Of a stretch of DNA of 64,000 bases, positions 1 through 11,897 are shown in pieces. Under the pieces are notes generated by a model. It was not told the origin of the DNA. It made no database searches and was given only the letters and a program-made list of their open reading frames with translations. Position numbers and translations under genes: made by a program. Source of the DNA: Bacillus safensis FO-36b (GTDB lineage Bacteria; Bacillota; Bacilli; Bacillales; Bacillaceae); NCBI RefSeq assembly GCF_000691165.1, contig NZ_ASJD01000004.1, forward strand, positions 124,001-188,000, written 5' to 3'. The number at the start of each line of letters is the position of its first letter. Position 1 is the first letter of the stretch.

Positions 1-3000
1 GATCTGCTGGATGGACAATCAGTTTTTTCGGCAGCCGCATTTTCAATTCTTCCACATGGCTGATGACACCGACAGCTAAGTTTTGAGACTGTAATTTCTC
101 TAATGCGGTAATCACTGTATCGAGCAAGTCTTGATCAAGGGTACCAAAGCCTTCATCAAGGAAAAAGAATTGCAGCGGGAACTCACCTCTCAGCTGAATC
201 TGCGCTGAAAGAGCTAGTGCAAGCGCAAGCGACGTCAGGAAGGTTTCCCCGCCGGACAAGCTGGACACTGGACGTCTGACACCGCCATTCGCATCATCAC
301 GCATGACAAAGCCGCCTTCTGAATCAACTTCAATCGCATACCTTTGTCTTGTCAAAATACCAAGACGGGCAGATGCATCACGACTGACACTTTCCAGCTG
401 TTCTTCTGCTAAGAACTCAACAAATGTATTTCCTTTAAACACGGTTTGCAGCTTATCGAGCCGATCAATTTCTTGCTGCAGCTCCGCCAAGCGTTCATGA
501 ATACTTGCAAATCGCTGGTGATTCTCTTCCATTACACGCAGATGTTCATATGCAGAGCCGCTCATCACTGTTGCTTCTTCCAATGCCTTCTCTGCCGCTT
601 CTTTCCTCAGTTGAATATCAGTCCACTGCTTTTCATCTAGTGACTCATCTTTCAGCAGTTCAGAAATTCGCTTTAAGTTTGCGGCACATTGCTTTCTTTT
701 ATCCTCAAATTCGTCAATTTCTTGTTTAACCGAGTGACGTACTGCCTGATTCATAAAAGCAGATTCAATCTCTTGAGGCTTATCAAAAGGAGAAGACTCC
801 GATTCTTTAGCCCATGCTGCACTTGCTTCTTGTTTTCTCCGGTCAGCCTCTTGAAGCTGACGCTCACAGCTTGAAAAATGACTTTGTGCTTCACTAAAGA
901 GCTCCTGCGCATGCTGTAATTGCTTGTACGATTGCTGTTCCATTTCATTGAGACGAGCAAGCGTGTGTTCAACCTCGATCAGCTCTTCAGAAATAGAGAC
1001 AGCTTTCAATGGATATCTCCCTAAATCTGTTTCATATTGATAAATGAGCTGCTGCTGGCTTTCTAGCTGATGCGCTAGTTTATCAAGTTCCTTCTCTACA
1101 TCATATATGGCTGTTTGCAGCTGTTCTTTTGCCTGCTGTTTTTCTTCCAAAAATGAAATACTTTTCTCAATACGCTCTTTATAGCCTTCCGCTTGCTGGT
1201 CCTTTTCGTCGATCTGCTTTTGCATCTCTTGTACTTGGTGCAATGTAAAGTGCGGGAAGGCCTGTTCAAATTGAGACGTTTGCTCTGAAAGCTCAGATTG
1301 AAGCTCCTTGATCAGCCCGTCTAATTCTTCGATACGCTGCTGATCAAATGTCATTTGATCTTTCGTCTTGCTTATCTCTGCTGCTTGATCGTATGTTTCA
1401 TCCATTAAACGAGCTCGTTTACGTTCAACTTCTTGAATATCTTGTTTCAAGCCTTTCCATTCTTGCATGAGATACTGCAAGGACTCCGGCTTTTGCACTG
1501 CTTCTACTGCTGCTGCAACTTCCGCACCTGGAGCTTTCTGAGATAAAAAGGCAAACTGCTTTACTAATTGATTGGCGTGCGTTTCCAATAACTGCTTGGC
1601 GGCATACATGTCTCTTGTATATTCCTCTGCCTGCTTGAGCTCTGTGTCCATCCGTTGAATCACTTCATCGATTTGTGCCACTGTTTCTTCATGGTCATTG
1701 TTTTCCAATGCCTTTGGATCATGATGAATCGATCCACAAACAGGACATGGCTCACCATCTACGAGCTCTGCCGCTAATTCTTTTCTTAATTCTGCCGCCC
1801 TAACAGCATCACGCTGTTTTAATTTTGCGAGCTTCTGACTTTGTTCTCTTTTACTCCATTCTGTAAAAGCCCGTTCGAATTCACATACATAGAAATAGAG
1901 CTGTTCAATCGCTTGAAACGATTGGTCTATTTTTTCATGATGGTCTTTTTGCTGTTTTTGAAGCTTTTCATATGCTGCTGCGGTCTGTGTTGATCGCTTT
2001 TTGAGCTCCTCCATCTTTTGTTCTTCCTTGTGTATGCTTTGGTGTATTCTTTGAACATTTTCGCTTAAACGCAAAGCATCCTGTACACTTTTCCGTTCTT
2101 TTACAGAGACTTGTAATTGCTCCAGCTCACGCTTCAGCTGTGTTTGTTTTGCCAGTGCACGTTCTAACAAAGATTGGAGATTGTCTGCTTCTTCTTTTTT
2201 TTGTAATAATTGCTGCGCTGTATCGTTTTTTCGCTGTTCGATTGCCGTCTTTTCCTGAAGAGCCGCCTCTTTTTTCCGTTCAATTTCCTTTAGCTGAAGC
2301 AGCTGCTCTTTCTTTTGAAGAAGTTCTGGCTCAGTTTCTATTTTCTTTTGCCTTGCTTGCTCATAGTTCTGCGTCATTTGATCATAGATCGTTCGTTGAT
2401 GCAGTAGCTGATTTTCTGCTTCCTGCTTCTCTTTTAATGCTTGAGAAAGCTGATTTTCAGCCTTTGTTAATGCATCCGCATAAGGCTTTAATGCCTCTGC
2501 CTGCTCAGCAATATGAAGCTTGGCCTTTTTTTCTTCCATTGATGGTGCCAGTTGATTCAGATGGTTTAGTTCCGTCTCATAGGCTTCTCGTTCCTTTTGA
2601 TACTGCCAAATTGTTTGCGCCTTTGTAAAAGCAGTGAACGCTTCATCCCGTGCTTGTTTTTTCTCATGAAAAATAGCCTTTGCCTGCTCAGCCGCTTCCT
2701 TTGCCTTTGCGAGCGCCTCTGGGCCAGCTTCTCCTAAGCCATTCAGCTCAGCAAGCAGTTCATTTTTTTGTCCATACTGATTCTGCGCTTTTGCGCGCAA
2801 ACGTTTAACGAGCTGATCCCCATACTTTTCCAGGTTAAACAAACGCTGTAGCATTTGTCGTCTATCGGCTCCTTTTAGGGAAAGGAATTCTGCAAACTTC
2901 CCTTGAGGCAGGACAACCGCTCGCGTAAAATCATCAATGGTTAACCCGAGTAATTCTTCTATTTTACGATTGACCTCACTCGCTTTATCTGCAAGAACTG

Positions 3001-3355
3001 TCTGTGTATCCCCAATTTCAATCAGACGGCATAGTGTCGTTCTGACTTTCATTTCATCTGCCCGCTTGAAAGCACGTTCGACTTTATAAGAAATGTGGTG
3101 TTCCTTTTGTAAAGCGAACGTAAAGGAAACTGACAGCTTCTCTTCCGCTTGGTTCAAAATACCATGTGTATTATTTAACGCACGTTCCACTTTGCCATAA
3201 AGTGCCAGGGTCATGGCGTCTAATATGGACGACTTTCCGCTGCCTGTCGGTCCAAAAATGCCAAACACACCTGCATCACATAATGAGCTAAAGTCAATTG
3301 TTTGTTCTTCTCTGAAGCTATGAAGTCCTTTAATGGTTAGCGTAATCGGCTTCAA
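1..3355 (-). CDS. sbcC: SbcC nuclease subunit, Rad50-like ATPase (C-terminus cut by window edge)
   Basis: SbcC is the ATPase and tether of the SbcCD (Rad50-Mre11 type) complex, which opens hairpins and trims blocked double-strand ends. About 1118 codons are visible. The Walker A GPTGSGKSS lies near residue 38 (about 3235). Long Glu/Gln/Lys-rich coiled-coil arms flank a zinc hook EPCPVCGS near residue 537 (about 1740). The ABC signature LSGGETF and Walker B FFLDEGFGTLD come close to the C-terminus, and the frame is still open at base 1 (reading ...KLIVHPAD), so probably only about ten residues are missing. The start is TTG at 3355, giving LKPITLTIKG, and it overlaps the sbcD stop as TTGA. Translational coupling is therefore likely. 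No ATG gives the conserved N-terminus. Confidence 0.96.
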   Translation of the reverse strand, partial: MKPITLTIKGLHSFREEQTIDFSSLCDAGVFGIFGPTGSGKSSILDAMTLALYGKVERALNNTHGILNQAEEKLSVSFTFALQKEHHISYKVERAFKRADEMKVRTTLCRLIEIGDTQTVLADKASEVNRKIEELLGLTIDDFTRAVVLPQGKFAEFLSLKGADRRQMLQRLFNLEKYGDQLVKRLRAKAQNQYGQKNELLAELNGLGEAGPEALAKAKEAAEQAKAIFHEKKQARDEAFTAFTKAQTIWQYQKEREAYETELNHLNQLAPSMEEKKAKLHIAEQAEALKPYADALTKAENQLSQALKEKQEAENQLLHQRTIYDQMTQNYEQARQKKIETEPELLQKKEQLLQLKEIERKKEAALQEKTAIEQRKNDTAQQLLQKKEEADNLQSLLERALAKQTQLKRELEQLQVSVKERKSVQDALRLSENVQRIHQSIHKEEQKMEELKKRSTQTAAAYEKLQKQQKDHHEKIDQSFQAIEQLYFYVCEFERAFTEWSKREQSQKLAKLKQRDAVRAAELRKELAAELVDGEPCPVCGSIHHDPKALENNDHEETVAQIDEVIQRMDTELKQAEEYTRDMYAAKQLLETHANQLVKQFAFLSQKAPGAEVAAAVEAVQKPESLQYLMQEWKGLKQDIQEVERKRARLMDETYDQAAEISKTKDQMTFDQQRIEELDGLIKELQSELSEQTSQFEQAFPHFTLHQVQEMQKQIDEKDQQAEGYKERIEKSISFLEEKQQAKEQLQTAIYDVEKELDKLAHQLESQQQLIYQYETDLGRYPLKAVSISEELIEVEHTLARLNEMEQQSYKQLQHAQELFSEAQSHFSSCERQLQEADRRKQEASAAWAKESESSPFDKPQEIESAFMNQAVRHSVKQEIDEFEDKRKQCAANLKRISELLKDESLDEKQWTDIQLRKEAAEKALEEATVMSGSAYEHLRVMEENHQRFASIHERLAELQQEIDRLDKLQTVFKGNTFVEFLAEEQLESVSRDASARLGILTRQRYAIEVDSEGGFVMRDDANGGVRRPVSSLSGGETFLTSLALALALSAQIQLRGEFPLQFFFLDEGFGTLDQDLLDTVITALEKLQSQNLAVGVISHVEELKMRLPKKLIVHPAD

Positions 3356-4527
3356 GTCGCTTCCTCCTCTTGCATTTCATTGGCGAGCTCCAAAAACAGC
3401 TTGACTGTTTTTTCATCAGGAAGACCGCCGCCTGTCTGGCGCTCATAAAATTTCACGAACCGCTCCTCGATTGAGAGCTTTTCGGCTTGCTTTTGTTCTT
3501 CCACTTGCTGAAGTTCTTTAAATTTCGGTCTAATATGGACAAACCCGCTATGCTGCTTTCGGAGCTGATGGATCTCTTCTATGGAGAGCTGATCTGTTAA
3601 ATGAATTTCTAAATCAATCCATGCCTGAAGATCCCGTTTTTCATCCAGCCACTCGTGCACTTGACTCAGTCCCTCAGTTGCCTTCCATTTCACAAGTGGT
3701 TTGCCGCTTGATAACAACACTTCTTTCCAGCTTGCTTTTTCATTAGGTTTTGCCTCTACAATCGTGACTGATTTGGCATACCCTGATTCAGAAAAGCTGT
3801 AAGCAAGAGGTGACCCGGAATAGCGGGCAATCGTTTTGGCACGCTTGATGGTTTGCGGGCGGTGCAAATGACCAAGGGCCACATAGCAGGCTGCTTCTGG
3901 CAGGCTTTCTGCCGAAACAGTATATGCACCGCCTACTTCAATCGGTCTTTCTGAATCTGTTTGACTTCCTCCTGCCACATAAATATGGCTCGTTGCGATA
4001 TTGACCGTATCGGCTTGAAATTGAGTGCTTAAATGTTGGAACGCTTGCTGTATTTTTAAATTGTAATGATCGCGAAGCAATTTCTCTTCAAATGTTTCAG
4101 CCAGCACCTCGTTTAGTCTCGCTTCAGACGGATAAGCGAGTGCTGCAATGGATAAACGTTCACTTGAAGAAGGAACATCGACGCGGATGATGTCATTTGT
4201 CGGATAACCAATTAAATGAATCCCCTGATCATTAGTTAAAGGAGATGCGGCAGATAGTCGATCCGGATTATCATGGTTGCCTGAGATGACCACGACCTGA
4301 CGTTTTCCTTTATCAGATAAGGCGGATAGACTTTCATAAAAAAGCTGTTCTGCTCTAGCAGGCGGATTCACTGTATCAAAGGCGTCTCCAGCCATGACAA
4401 TGACATCAATGTGTTCGTCTTTTACGATTTGATACAGCTCATCTAAAAACTGTGCTTGCTCATCAAGCCGGCTCCGGCCTTCAAGGGTTTTTCCTAAATG
4501 CCAATCTGCCGTATGCAGAATCCTCAT
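3352..4527 (-). CDS. sbcD: SbcD nuclease subunit, Mre11-like
   Basis: SbcD is the Mn-dependent exo/endonuclease partner of SbcC. The 391-residue protein begins MRILHTADWHLG, the first phosphoesterase motif (DxH). It continues with GDAFD near residue 50, GNHDNPDRL near 84 and the late metal-binding ALGHLHRPQ. The ATG at 4527 is preferred over the GTG three codons upstream because GAGAGGTG lies six bases before it and because the family starts at MRILHTADWH. It follows addA by 26 bases and overlaps sbcC by four, so addB-addA-sbcD-sbcC read as one operon, as in B. subtilis. Confidence in the function is high. Confidence 0.97.
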   Translation of the reverse strand: MRILHTADWHLGKTLEGRSRLDEQAQFLDELYQIVKDEHIDVIVMAGDAFDTVNPPARAEQLFYESLSALSDKGKRQVVVISGNHDNPDRLSAASPLTNDQGIHLIGYPTNDIIRVDVPSSSERLSIAALAYPSEARLNEVLAETFEEKLLRDHYNLKIQQAFQHLSTQFQADTVNIATSHIYVAGGSQTDSERPIEVGGAYTVSAESLPEAACYVALGHLHRPQTIKRAKTIARYSGSPLAYSFSESGYAKSVTIVEAKPNEKASWKEVLLSSGKPLVKWKATEGLSQVHEWLDEKRDLQAWIDLEIHLTDQLSIEEIHQLRKQHSGFVHIRPKFKELQQVEEQKQAEKLSIEERFVKFYERQTGGGLPDEKTVKLFLELANEMQEEEAT

Positions 4528-4553
4528 GTGATTCACCTCTCATTCCGATACAT

Positions 4554-7500
4554 TTATAATGAAATTTCTAAATTACCATCAAAGAAATAAAGAATTTTCT
4601 CCTCTAATTTTCTGTTTGTTAAACGTTCTACTGCTTTTGCATATAACGCTATTTGAGTTTCATAGCGCTTTTTCAATATAGGTACAGCTGCTTCAAGACC
4701 GTCTGTATATCTGCCTTGCACTCTATCTGTTTTATAATCTAGTAAATATAGTTTTCCATCCGTTTCAAACAAACAGTCAATCATCCCTTGAATAAGGACA
4801 GGCTCCCCCTCTGCATCAATATGGCTGTATACCTCTTTAACAGGTAACACCATACTAAATGACACTTCTCGTTTCACCCAGTCCGCTTTCCGCAGCTTTT
4901 GACCAATAGAAGTAGAGAAGAAAGCTGCAATTCCTTCTTGATCAATTGACTGGACTTGTTCATCTGTTAGCAAGTCTCGCTGCTGTAAGGAATCGAGCAG
5001 CTGATGTATACGGATTTCATCGAAGGGCTCGTCAGAAGGAAGCGCAATATGCTGCATGACTGTATGCATTGCGGTGCCTTGCTCTGCGGCAGTGAGTGTT
5101 TTTTTCTTCATGAAAGCCGGCCGGTCATACATCGTGGCACGGTCTTTTCGAAGAGAAGAAGGAACACTGTACTCATCCTGTATTTCTTTCATTCTTTTTA
5201 TCTCGGAAACTGACTGCTTTGTGCCGACTTGTGAGGCCGCTAGGTATGGGTATCTCCATGAAAGTCTCTCTGCTACTTTCTCATCAGCATCACCATATTT
5301 TTCAACAGGCAGACCTTCCATCAAAGCTTGTACCACCTCGTCCTGCTGCTTCTTTTCAAGTGACATATCTTCTTTTAGAAGATCGGAAGCTTGAGTAAAT
5401 GAGATCGTGAATGCTGATGGGTGTGACAGAACAACATCACCTGTTTCTTCTAAAATAGATGACATTGCTTGGTGGCGGATGAGAGCAGGACCAATAAAAT
5501 CTAAGTATGTTTTCGATTGATAACGTTCAAAATCAGGGAGGAGCCAGTCCTCTCCGGTTGCAGCATTTTGCCATTTGCTTAATGCCTTCACCTGATTTTT
5601 GACAGAGCCGACCAGAAATAATTTCTCCTTAGCCCTTGTGAGCGCTACATATAGAACTCTCAGCTCTTCAGATAATAGCTCTTTCCTCATCTTTTTTTTC
5701 ATCGCCACAAGCGGTAATGTTGCATAGCTAATTCTCAGCTCTGGATGAATATATTTGCTTCCAAAGCCTAATTCTTTATCAAGCAAGTAGGACTGGTTTA
5801 AGTCCATCATATTAAAGTTTCTGCCGAGTCCTGCGGTAAAGACGACTGGAAATTCTAATCCTTTACTGCTGTGGATCGTCATCATGCGAACAACGTCCTC
5901 TGTTTCACTGAACGTTTTTGCCGCACCAAGATCATCTCCACGCTCCTGCATTCTTTCGATAAAACGAAGAAAACGGAACAGCCCTCTAAAGGCAGCTTTT
6001 TCATACTGCTTCGCTCGATCATAAAGAGCACGGAGGTTCGCCTGTCTCTGCTTGCCTCCAGGCATCCCGCCAACGTAATCTAGATACTGCGTATCGCGGT
6101 ATACTTCCCAAATCAATTCCGCTACTGAATGATTCATGGAGAAATCACGCCACTTACGCAGCAACCTGAAAAACCGTTCTAGTTTTTTGCATGTAGGGTG
6201 ATCTGAATGAGTCACACTCATAAATGCCTTCACAGCATCATAATAAGTGCCTTTTTTATCACTCGTGCGAATCAGTGCCATTTCATTTTCGTCTAAATGA
6301 ACAATTGGTGATCTTAATACAGCTGCAAGCGGGATATCCTGATATGGATTATCGATGACTTTTAACAGAGAAAGAATCACAGACACCTCTGTTGCTTCAA
6401 AATAACCGGAGGAAAGATTCGCATACACAGGGATTCCCTGCTTCTTCAATTCCTCCATCATTTGCGGAGCCCAAGGCATGGAGCGAAGTAAAATCACAAT
6501 GTCCCGATACTGCAAGTTACGGGTCATTTGCTGTTTTGCATCGTACACTTGAAATGGCTGCTCCACCAATTCTCTTATTTTTTTAGCAATGACTCTCGCT
6601 TCTAGTTGTACGGTCTCTAGTTCTTCTCGCTCTTCGTCAGTTTCTGCTTCCTGTTGATCTAAATGTACAAGAAGCATTTCTGTCGTTGTATCTTCGCTTT
6701 CTGGATAACTAGCTCCAAGCTTTAATTCAGCTTGTTCATCGTAATCAATTTCTCCAACTGTTTCCCCCATCAGCTGTTTGAACAAAAAGTTCGTACTGTC
6801 TAACACATCTGAACGGCTGCGGAAGTTTTTATTTAAATCAATTCTCTTCCCTGTTTCTTTGCCGTCTGGTGTAAATTGTTTATATTTGTTTAAAAAGAGC
6901 ATAGGCTCAGCCAGTCTAAAACGATAAATGGACTGCTTTACATCACCAACCATAAACAGGTTGCCCTCTGCAGCATGTTCCCCTTTAGATACAAGCCTTA
7001 AAATCGTTTCCTGTACAAGGTTTGTATCCTGGTATTCATCAACGAGCACTTCTTCAAACTGCTGTTGATAGTACTTGGCCGCTTCTGTTTCAATCAAATT
7101 TCCTTCCGCGTCCTGCTCTGCTAAAATGCGTAAGCAATAATGCTCTAAATCCGAAAAATCCACGATTGATTTTTCTTGCTTCGCTCTTTCGAAACGCTGT
7201 CCAAATTGGATGACAAGCTCCACAAGTGTTTCGATCACCGGCTTCATTTCAGCTAAACTTTTCAAATGCTGGGCGGGACTGCGCATAAAGTATTCATCTT
7301 TGAGCTTTTCTAATTGTTTTTTTGCTTGATTGCGTGCATCTGTGGCTTTTTCTAACAGCACAGGGTCATATTCGTCCCCTTTACATGTTTTGAGCCTTTT
7401 AAAATTGATGTTTGGCAAAAGCTCGTAAAGCTTCTCAAAATCATCTTGGTGCCTGATTAATTCATTGATCTGCTCTAAATCATCTATAAAATTTTCTGCT

Positions 7501-8258
7501 CTCGGCGCGGGGCCACCCGGTTCTTTTGATAGGGCGAGAGCTCGTTCGAGCAGTTCAAGACAGCTTCGAAAAACGAGAGAAAGGTCCTCTTTGATATATG
7601 GGTAAAACGGTAATTGTTCTACTTTTGTTTGAGCATCTACATCATAAAGAGAAAGGAATGCCCTCATCCATTGTTCAGGTGAAGGATGAGATCTGGAAAA
7701 CTCATAAATTCTCTTCACAAGCCATTGCAAATCTAAATCATGACGGTCAGAAGTGTAACGATCAACCAGTTCAAAGAACGCTGGCTTTCCAGCCTTATAT
7801 TCATCCTCAAACAGTTCATCTAACACTTCATCTCCTAATAATTCTCCTTCTGTTTGATCAGCCAAACGAAAGCCTGGATCAAGGTCAATCTCATAGTAAA
7901 AGGTGCGCAAAACCTGCAAACAAAAGGAGTGCAGGGTGGAAATATTGGCACGATTCATGAGCGACAGCTGTCTTCTCATATGAAGGGACCCGGGGTTCTT
8001 AGCTAATTCCTTTTCAAGTGCTTCTGTGATCCGATGCTTCATCTCTGCCGCAGATGCATTTGTGAAAGTCACAACGAGCAGACGATCCACATCAACTGGA
8101 TCTTCTGGACGGGTCATTTTTCGAATCAGCCGTTCAACCAAAACAGCTGTTTTACCTGACCCTGCCGCCGCCGCAACAAGGATATCTTGTCCTTCTGAAA
8201 CGATGGCTTCCCACTGGTCATCCGTCCAAGTACTGTTATTCGGTTTTGGTATTTGCAT
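4554..8258 (-). CDS. addA: AddA, helicase-nuclease subunit A
   Basis: AddA is the UvrD-type 3'-5' helicase and nuclease of AddAB, the Gram-positive counterpart of RecBCD. It resects double-strand breaks and loads RecA after Chi recognition. It has 1234 residues, close to the 1232 I recall for B. subtilis. Walker A AAGSGKT is at residues 31-37. Helicase motif II is VDEYQDTN near residue 410, and a RecB-type nuclease motif near the C-terminus reads GMIDCLFET...LLDYKTDR. The start overlaps the end of addB by 23 bases, which suggests the fixed stoichiometry expected for a heterodimer. In B. subtilis addAB is also induced by ComK, which is encoded at 26200-26778 in this window. Confidence 0.98.
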   Translation of the reverse strand: MQIPKPNNSTWTDDQWEAIVSEGQDILVAAAAGSGKTAVLVERLIRKMTRPEDPVDVDRLLVVTFTNASAAEMKHRITEALEKELAKNPGSLHMRRQLSLMNRANISTLHSFCLQVLRTFYYEIDLDPGFRLADQTEGELLGDEVLDELFEDEYKAGKPAFFELVDRYTSDRHDLDLQWLVKRIYEFSRSHPSPEQWMRAFLSLYDVDAQTKVEQLPFYPYIKEDLSLVFRSCLELLERALALSKEPGGPAPRAENFIDDLEQINELIRHQDDFEKLYELLPNINFKRLKTCKGDEYDPVLLEKATDARNQAKKQLEKLKDEYFMRSPAQHLKSLAEMKPVIETLVELVIQFGQRFERAKQEKSIVDFSDLEHYCLRILAEQDAEGNLIETEAAKYYQQQFEEVLVDEYQDTNLVQETILRLVSKGEHAAEGNLFMVGDVKQSIYRFRLAEPMLFLNKYKQFTPDGKETGKRIDLNKNFRSRSDVLDSTNFLFKQLMGETVGEIDYDEQAELKLGASYPESEDTTTEMLLVHLDQQEAETDEEREELETVQLEARVIAKKIRELVEQPFQVYDAKQQMTRNLQYRDIVILLRSMPWAPQMMEELKKQGIPVYANLSSGYFEATEVSVILSLLKVIDNPYQDIPLAAVLRSPIVHLDENEMALIRTSDKKGTYYDAVKAFMSVTHSDHPTCKKLERFFRLLRKWRDFSMNHSVAELIWEVYRDTQYLDYVGGMPGGKQRQANLRALYDRAKQYEKAAFRGLFRFLRFIERMQERGDDLGAAKTFSETEDVVRMMTIHSSKGLEFPVVFTAGLGRNFNMMDLNQSYLLDKELGFGSKYIHPELRISYATLPLVAMKKKMRKELLSEELRVLYVALTRAKEKLFLVGSVKNQVKALSKWQNAATGEDWLLPDFERYQSKTYLDFIGPALIRHQAMSSILEETGDVVLSHPSAFTISFTQASDLLKEDMSLEKKQQDEVVQALMEGLPVEKYGDADEKVAERLSWRYPYLAASQVGTKQSVSEIKRMKEIQDEYSVPSSLRKDRATMYDRPAFMKKKTLTAAEQGTAMHTVMQHIALPSDEPFDEIRIHQLLDSLQQRDLLTDEQVQSIDQEGIAAFFSTSIGQKLRKADWVKREVSFSMVLPVKEVYSHIDAEGEPVLIQGMIDCLFETDGKLYLLDYKTDRVQGRYTDGLEAAVPILKKRYETQIALYAKAVERLTNRKLEEKILYFFDGNLEISL

Positions 8259-11200
8259 ACTGATCCCCTTCTTTTTTGATCCGGTCTATCACAACATCAT
8301 CCTTTTCAGATGAAAGCACTCTAAATTCATTATCCTCTATCGATTCATCAAATTGGCAAATAGACTTAAATGAACAAAAGCGGCATGGTGTTTGATCCTT
8401 CAATTTATATGGATTAATCGCTACCTCGCCATTTGTAATTCTTTCGCCTGCCTCTTCAAACGTGCGCCGAACATGCTGTGTGAGTATATGGAAATGATCT
8501 TCACTTAAAACAGCAGAGTCAGAACGGAAAGACCCATCCTTTTTCAAGCCAGCTTGAATGACTTGTGATCTTCCTGATTCAAGCGTTTGATCCATTAGCT
8601 TTACCACTTCTACATCTTCAAGCAAAAGACCTTTCATTTTAAATTTCTTGAATATTTCCTGCTCAATTTCATCCTCTGCAAGCGGAATCGGTGCTTGAAT
8701 GAGCGGATCATGAATATGGAAATATAAAATGCCAGCTGGCGTTGCTTCTACACCGAGCCACTCCTTTGAATACGTAATCGTCAGGTCTAAGTATGTGAGC
8801 ATTTGCAAGGCCAGCCCATAGTATACTTCTGCTAGATCAAGACCTTTCTCACTCGATTTGTAGTCGACGATTCTCAACAGCAGCCCTTTTGAACCTTCTG
8901 CTTTATCCACCCGGTCAATTCTTCCGACAAGCTCCATCGTGCAGCCATTTTTCAATTGAAAAGTAAACGGCGGAAGTGGCCCTTGGCCGCCAAAGCCTAA
9001 CTCAAGCCCAACGGGAGAAAATCCACTCACTCTTGCATGCTCACTTAATATAGAAGAGACTCGAATCAAGATTTTCTGGAGCTTTTCTTTAATATAAGCA
9101 TGCCGGTTAGAGCTTAATAGGATTTCCTTTTGAAGACGCGGTGCAAGCTGTTCGATTGCATGTCTTGAATAGTTGACACAGTCATCCTTCGTTAGGTTTT
9201 TCCAATCCTTTTTTTGTTCAACAAGCGTATCTGAAATATGCTTTAAGGCCGAGTGAAACAGCTGGCCGATATCGGGTGCTTCCAATTTATAAAATTGCCG
9301 GTCCTTTAGTTTTAACCCGTGGGAAGCAAAGTGAGAAAATGCACACGCATTGAATTTCTCCATTCTTGAAACACTGCCTTGAATGTGATCACCATAAAGT
9401 TCTTTTGTGACGTTTGGTTTTAAGCGCTTCGCTCGATTTGTAAAAAACAAACTCGACAAGATGTTTTTTGATACTTCCCGATGAGATGACGCCATCAAAT
9501 AATTATAGACACTCCACCATACACCACTGATGGGGTATTGGTTGAGCCATTGCTGCAACTGCGAGACAGTATACGATAACGAGACATGCTCATTCGCTAC
9601 AAATTTTAATTGCTCCTTGTCATCCAGCTGTTCCGGGTCTAACACATACAAAGTATGCTCATGATTTGGCATAAGCTCCTGACAATACTTGATAAGAGGC
9701 GAAGGCAATAGAGAGCGCCCCTCTTCATCTGACACTGAATAAGACAGATACAAATGATGAGATGGACTCGACAGCGCCTGGTAAATTAAAAATTGCTCAT
9801 CTAGCAGCCGTTCTTTTCCTGTCTCTGCGAGTTCTGCTCCTGCTCGTTTTAACCACTCCCGGTCATCCTCAGACAAAACACTTTCGTCAGAAGGACGTGC
9901 GGGAATAACGCCATCATTTACCCCAATGATAAACATACACTTCACTTGATACATTCTCGATAAATCCATACTTCCGATAAATACTTGGTCGAGTGAAGGC
10001 GGAATTAAAGCGAATTTTAAAGAGGCCAATCCTGTATCCATCATCTGTTGGAATAAAGGAAATGAGAGCTCCTCCTCACCGAGCATTTCAACAAATTCAT
10101 CCATTAATTGAATAACAGCATCCCATACTTGTCCATGCTGCATGGCTTCAGCTAATCTACCTGCTTCTTCAGCTTCCAGCCTAGCCTTTTCAAGTTTATC
10201 AGGCACTTGTATTTCCTCTAAAAAGACATAGACTGCCTCTACCATGTCTTTTACCTTTTGCGCTTTTTTCAGCCTTTTTTGCAATTGGAAAAGCGGCGGT
10301 GCGATCCATTCCTTTACATCATTCAGCATCTGTTCCATTTCAATTTCTTGATCTGTTTGTCCAAAATCCTCATCTAAGGATTGGAATCGTCTGTAATGGA
10401 AACGGGAACCGTTTGTCCAGCGTTCTCCTTTTACACCATAAGCAATACAGTAGTTTTCAAGCTGGTCTGCCTGTTCTCTCGCTTTGTTTTTGGCAAGTTC
10501 GAGCGGAAATAAGAACTCTGTCTTCACGCAGCGAAACACGGCCTCATAACGCCAGTTTCCTTTTATGACATCCAAGCTTGAACGAATTAATTCAATGAGC
10601 GGATGATACTGCATCGATTCATTTCCATCAATAAAAAATGGAATATCGTAATCTCGAAAAACCTCTTTTAACGTATCTTTATAGTCGTCTACATGCCGCG
10701 CTACAATCGAAATATCTCGCAGTCTAAGTCCTTCTTCTCTCACTAAATGAAGAATTTCTCTCGCTACTCCCTCAATTTCAGCTCGTTTACTCGCACTTTT
10801 AGACACTGTGAGATGAGGGGTTATTTCCTGATATGGCTTCACCGGTCTCTGCTCATATTGCCGTTCTAAATAAGCAAGATCCGACGTATGAAGATGACGG
10901 TTATTTTTCTCCAAAATGTGCTCAGAAATGGACGCGCCGCACTCTTTAGCAAGCTGATAGAGCTGGAAATACGTTTTACCTGTCATACGAAATAAATCAA
11001 GTTCATTTGGCTGTTTATCATGATAGGAACGATCCACTGTGAAAGCAGCCGTTATTTTCTCAGCATGCAGCAAAAGCTGTTCAATGACGAGAAGCTGCTG
11101 CGGTGTAAATTGATAAAAACCATCTATATAAATGTGTGCTCCTTTTATTTCTTCAGATAAAGGAATTTGCTCCGTGAGAAGCGTCAAATAGTCTTCTGAG

Positions 11201-11745
11201 TGCACATATTCATCTTGTAAATGCTGCTCCATCTGCTGATAAAGAACATGCAGATCATGCAATTTCTCGGCTGCCCGTCTTTCTTCTGTATACTCTGAAT
11301 GCATGCTCTGTAATGAAATTTTTTCAATATCCTCAGGCAGCATGCAGTATCTCTTGAACTCAGCCATCGTCTTTTCGATTTGCTCGACAAACCCCGGCTT
11401 ATCACTCGCTTTTTTGAATACCTTAAACTTTTCTTTCTCCTCTTCAATCACTTTTCTTAAAAGCATTTGAATTCCTGTGCTTGTCACAAATTGCCGGTTC
11501 GCTCCACCAGTCTGCTGTAAAATAGACCAAGCAAGACGCGTGAAACTAAATACTTTGGCCCTGATCATCCCGCCAGCTTCAGACGTTTTTGCAAGCTCGT
11601 ATTCCATTAAGAATGTCATTTGATCCGGGACTAAAAAAATGATTGGCGGACCCAACGGATCAAGCCGAAGCTGTTCTTTGATTTCCTCTAAGATTGCAGT
11701 CGTTTTTCCACTCCCCGATCTGCCTGCTAAAAACTGAATCTCCAC
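8236..11745 (-). CDS. addB: AddB, helicase-nuclease subunit B with iron-sulfur cluster
   Basis: AddB is the second nuclease and Chi-recognition subunit of AddAB. It keeps a Walker A (GRSGSGKTT, residues 8-16) and ends in a RecB-like nuclease domain containing RIVDYKSS. Four cysteines for the 4Fe-4S staple are visible: one in [10 protein letters not shown] near residue 795, and three in the C-terminal cluster [11 protein letters not shown] chose the GTG at 11745, giving [11 protein letters not shown] (1169 residues), because it matches the family N-terminus and has AAAGGTG about nine bases upstream. A GTG four codons earlier (11757) is the alternative. It is the first gene of the addBA-sbcDC operon and is divergent from yhjR. 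Confidence 0.96.
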   Translation of the reverse strand: MEIQFLAGRSGSGKTTAILEEIKEQLRLDPLGPPIIFLVPDQMTFLMEYELAKTSEAGGMIRAKVFSFTRLAWSILQQTGGANRQFVTSTGIQMLLRKVIEEEKEKFKVFKKASDKPGFVEQIEKTMAEFKRYCMLPEDIEKISLQSMHSEYTEERRAAEKLHDLHVLYQQMEQHLQDEYVHSEDYLTLLTEQIPLSEEIKGAHIYIDGFYQFTPQQLLVIEQLLLHAEKITAAFTVDRSYHDKQPNELDLFRMTGKTYFQLYQLAKECGASISEHILEKNNRHLHTSDLAYLERQYEQRPVKPYQEITPHLTVSKSASKRAEIEGVAREILHLVREEGLRLRDISIVARHVDDYKDTLKEVFRDYDIPFFIDGNESMQYHPLIELIRSSLDVIKGNWRYEAVFRCVKTEFLFPLELAKNKAREQADQLENYCIAYGVKGERWTNGSRFHYRRFQSLDEDFGQTDQEIEMEQMLNDVKEWIAPPLFQLQKRLKKAQKVKDMVEAVYVFLEEIQVPDKLEKARLEAEEAGRLAEAMQHGQVWDAVIQLMDEFVEMLGEEELSFPLFQQMMDTGLASLKFALIPPSLDQVFIGSMDLSRMYQVKCMFIIGVNDGVIPARPSDESVLSEDDREWLKRAGAELAETGKERLLDEQFLIYQALSSPSHHLYLSYSVSDEEGRSLLPSPLIKYCQELMPNHEHTLYVLDPEQLDDKEQLKFVANEHVSLSYTVSQLQQWLNQYPISGVWWSVYNYLMASSHREVSKNILSSLFFTNRAKRLKPNVTKELYGDHIQGSVSRMEKFNACAFSHFASHGLKLKDRQFYKLEAPDIGQLFHSALKHISDTLVEQKKDWKNLTKDDCVNYSRHAIEQLAPRLQKEILLSSNRHAYIKEKLQKILIRVSSILSEHARVSGFSPVGLELGFGGQGPLPPFTFQLKNGCTMELVGRIDRVDKAEGSKGLLLRIVDYKSSEKGLDLAEVYYGLALQMLTYLDLTITYSKEWLGVEATPAGILYFHIHDPLIQAPIPLAEDEIEQEIFKKFKMKGLLLEDVEVVKLMDQTLESGRSQVIQAGLKKDGSFRSDSAVLSEDHFHILTQHVRRTFEEAGERITNGEVAINPYKLKDQTPCRFCSFKSICQFDESIEDNEFRVLSSEKDDVVIDRIKKEGDQYANTKTE

Positions 11746-11897
11746 GCTCCACAACACCTTTCTTATGTACTCATATTCTAGCGAAAATAAAAGTAAATAG
11801 CTATTTTCCCCTTCTCTTTCCTAAAAAGATATAGGCACCTTTCCTTACTCTTCTCATATCATAAACCATCATGAACTCAAAGGAGGCTGGCAATATC

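Noticed and set aside
303..2628. Several open frames of 60-162 codons on the plus strand opposite sbcC
   Set aside because: They lie antisense to a continuous SbcC frame, have no ribosome binding sites and have odd Leu/Phe/Ser-rich composition typical of shadows of a Gln/Lys-rich coiled coil.
11768..11840. Possible ComK boxes upstream of addB, expected from B. subtilis
   Set aside because: Only one near-match (AAAT-N5-TTTT) was found and no second box at a spacing of 18 bases, so I do not claim ComK control from the sequence.
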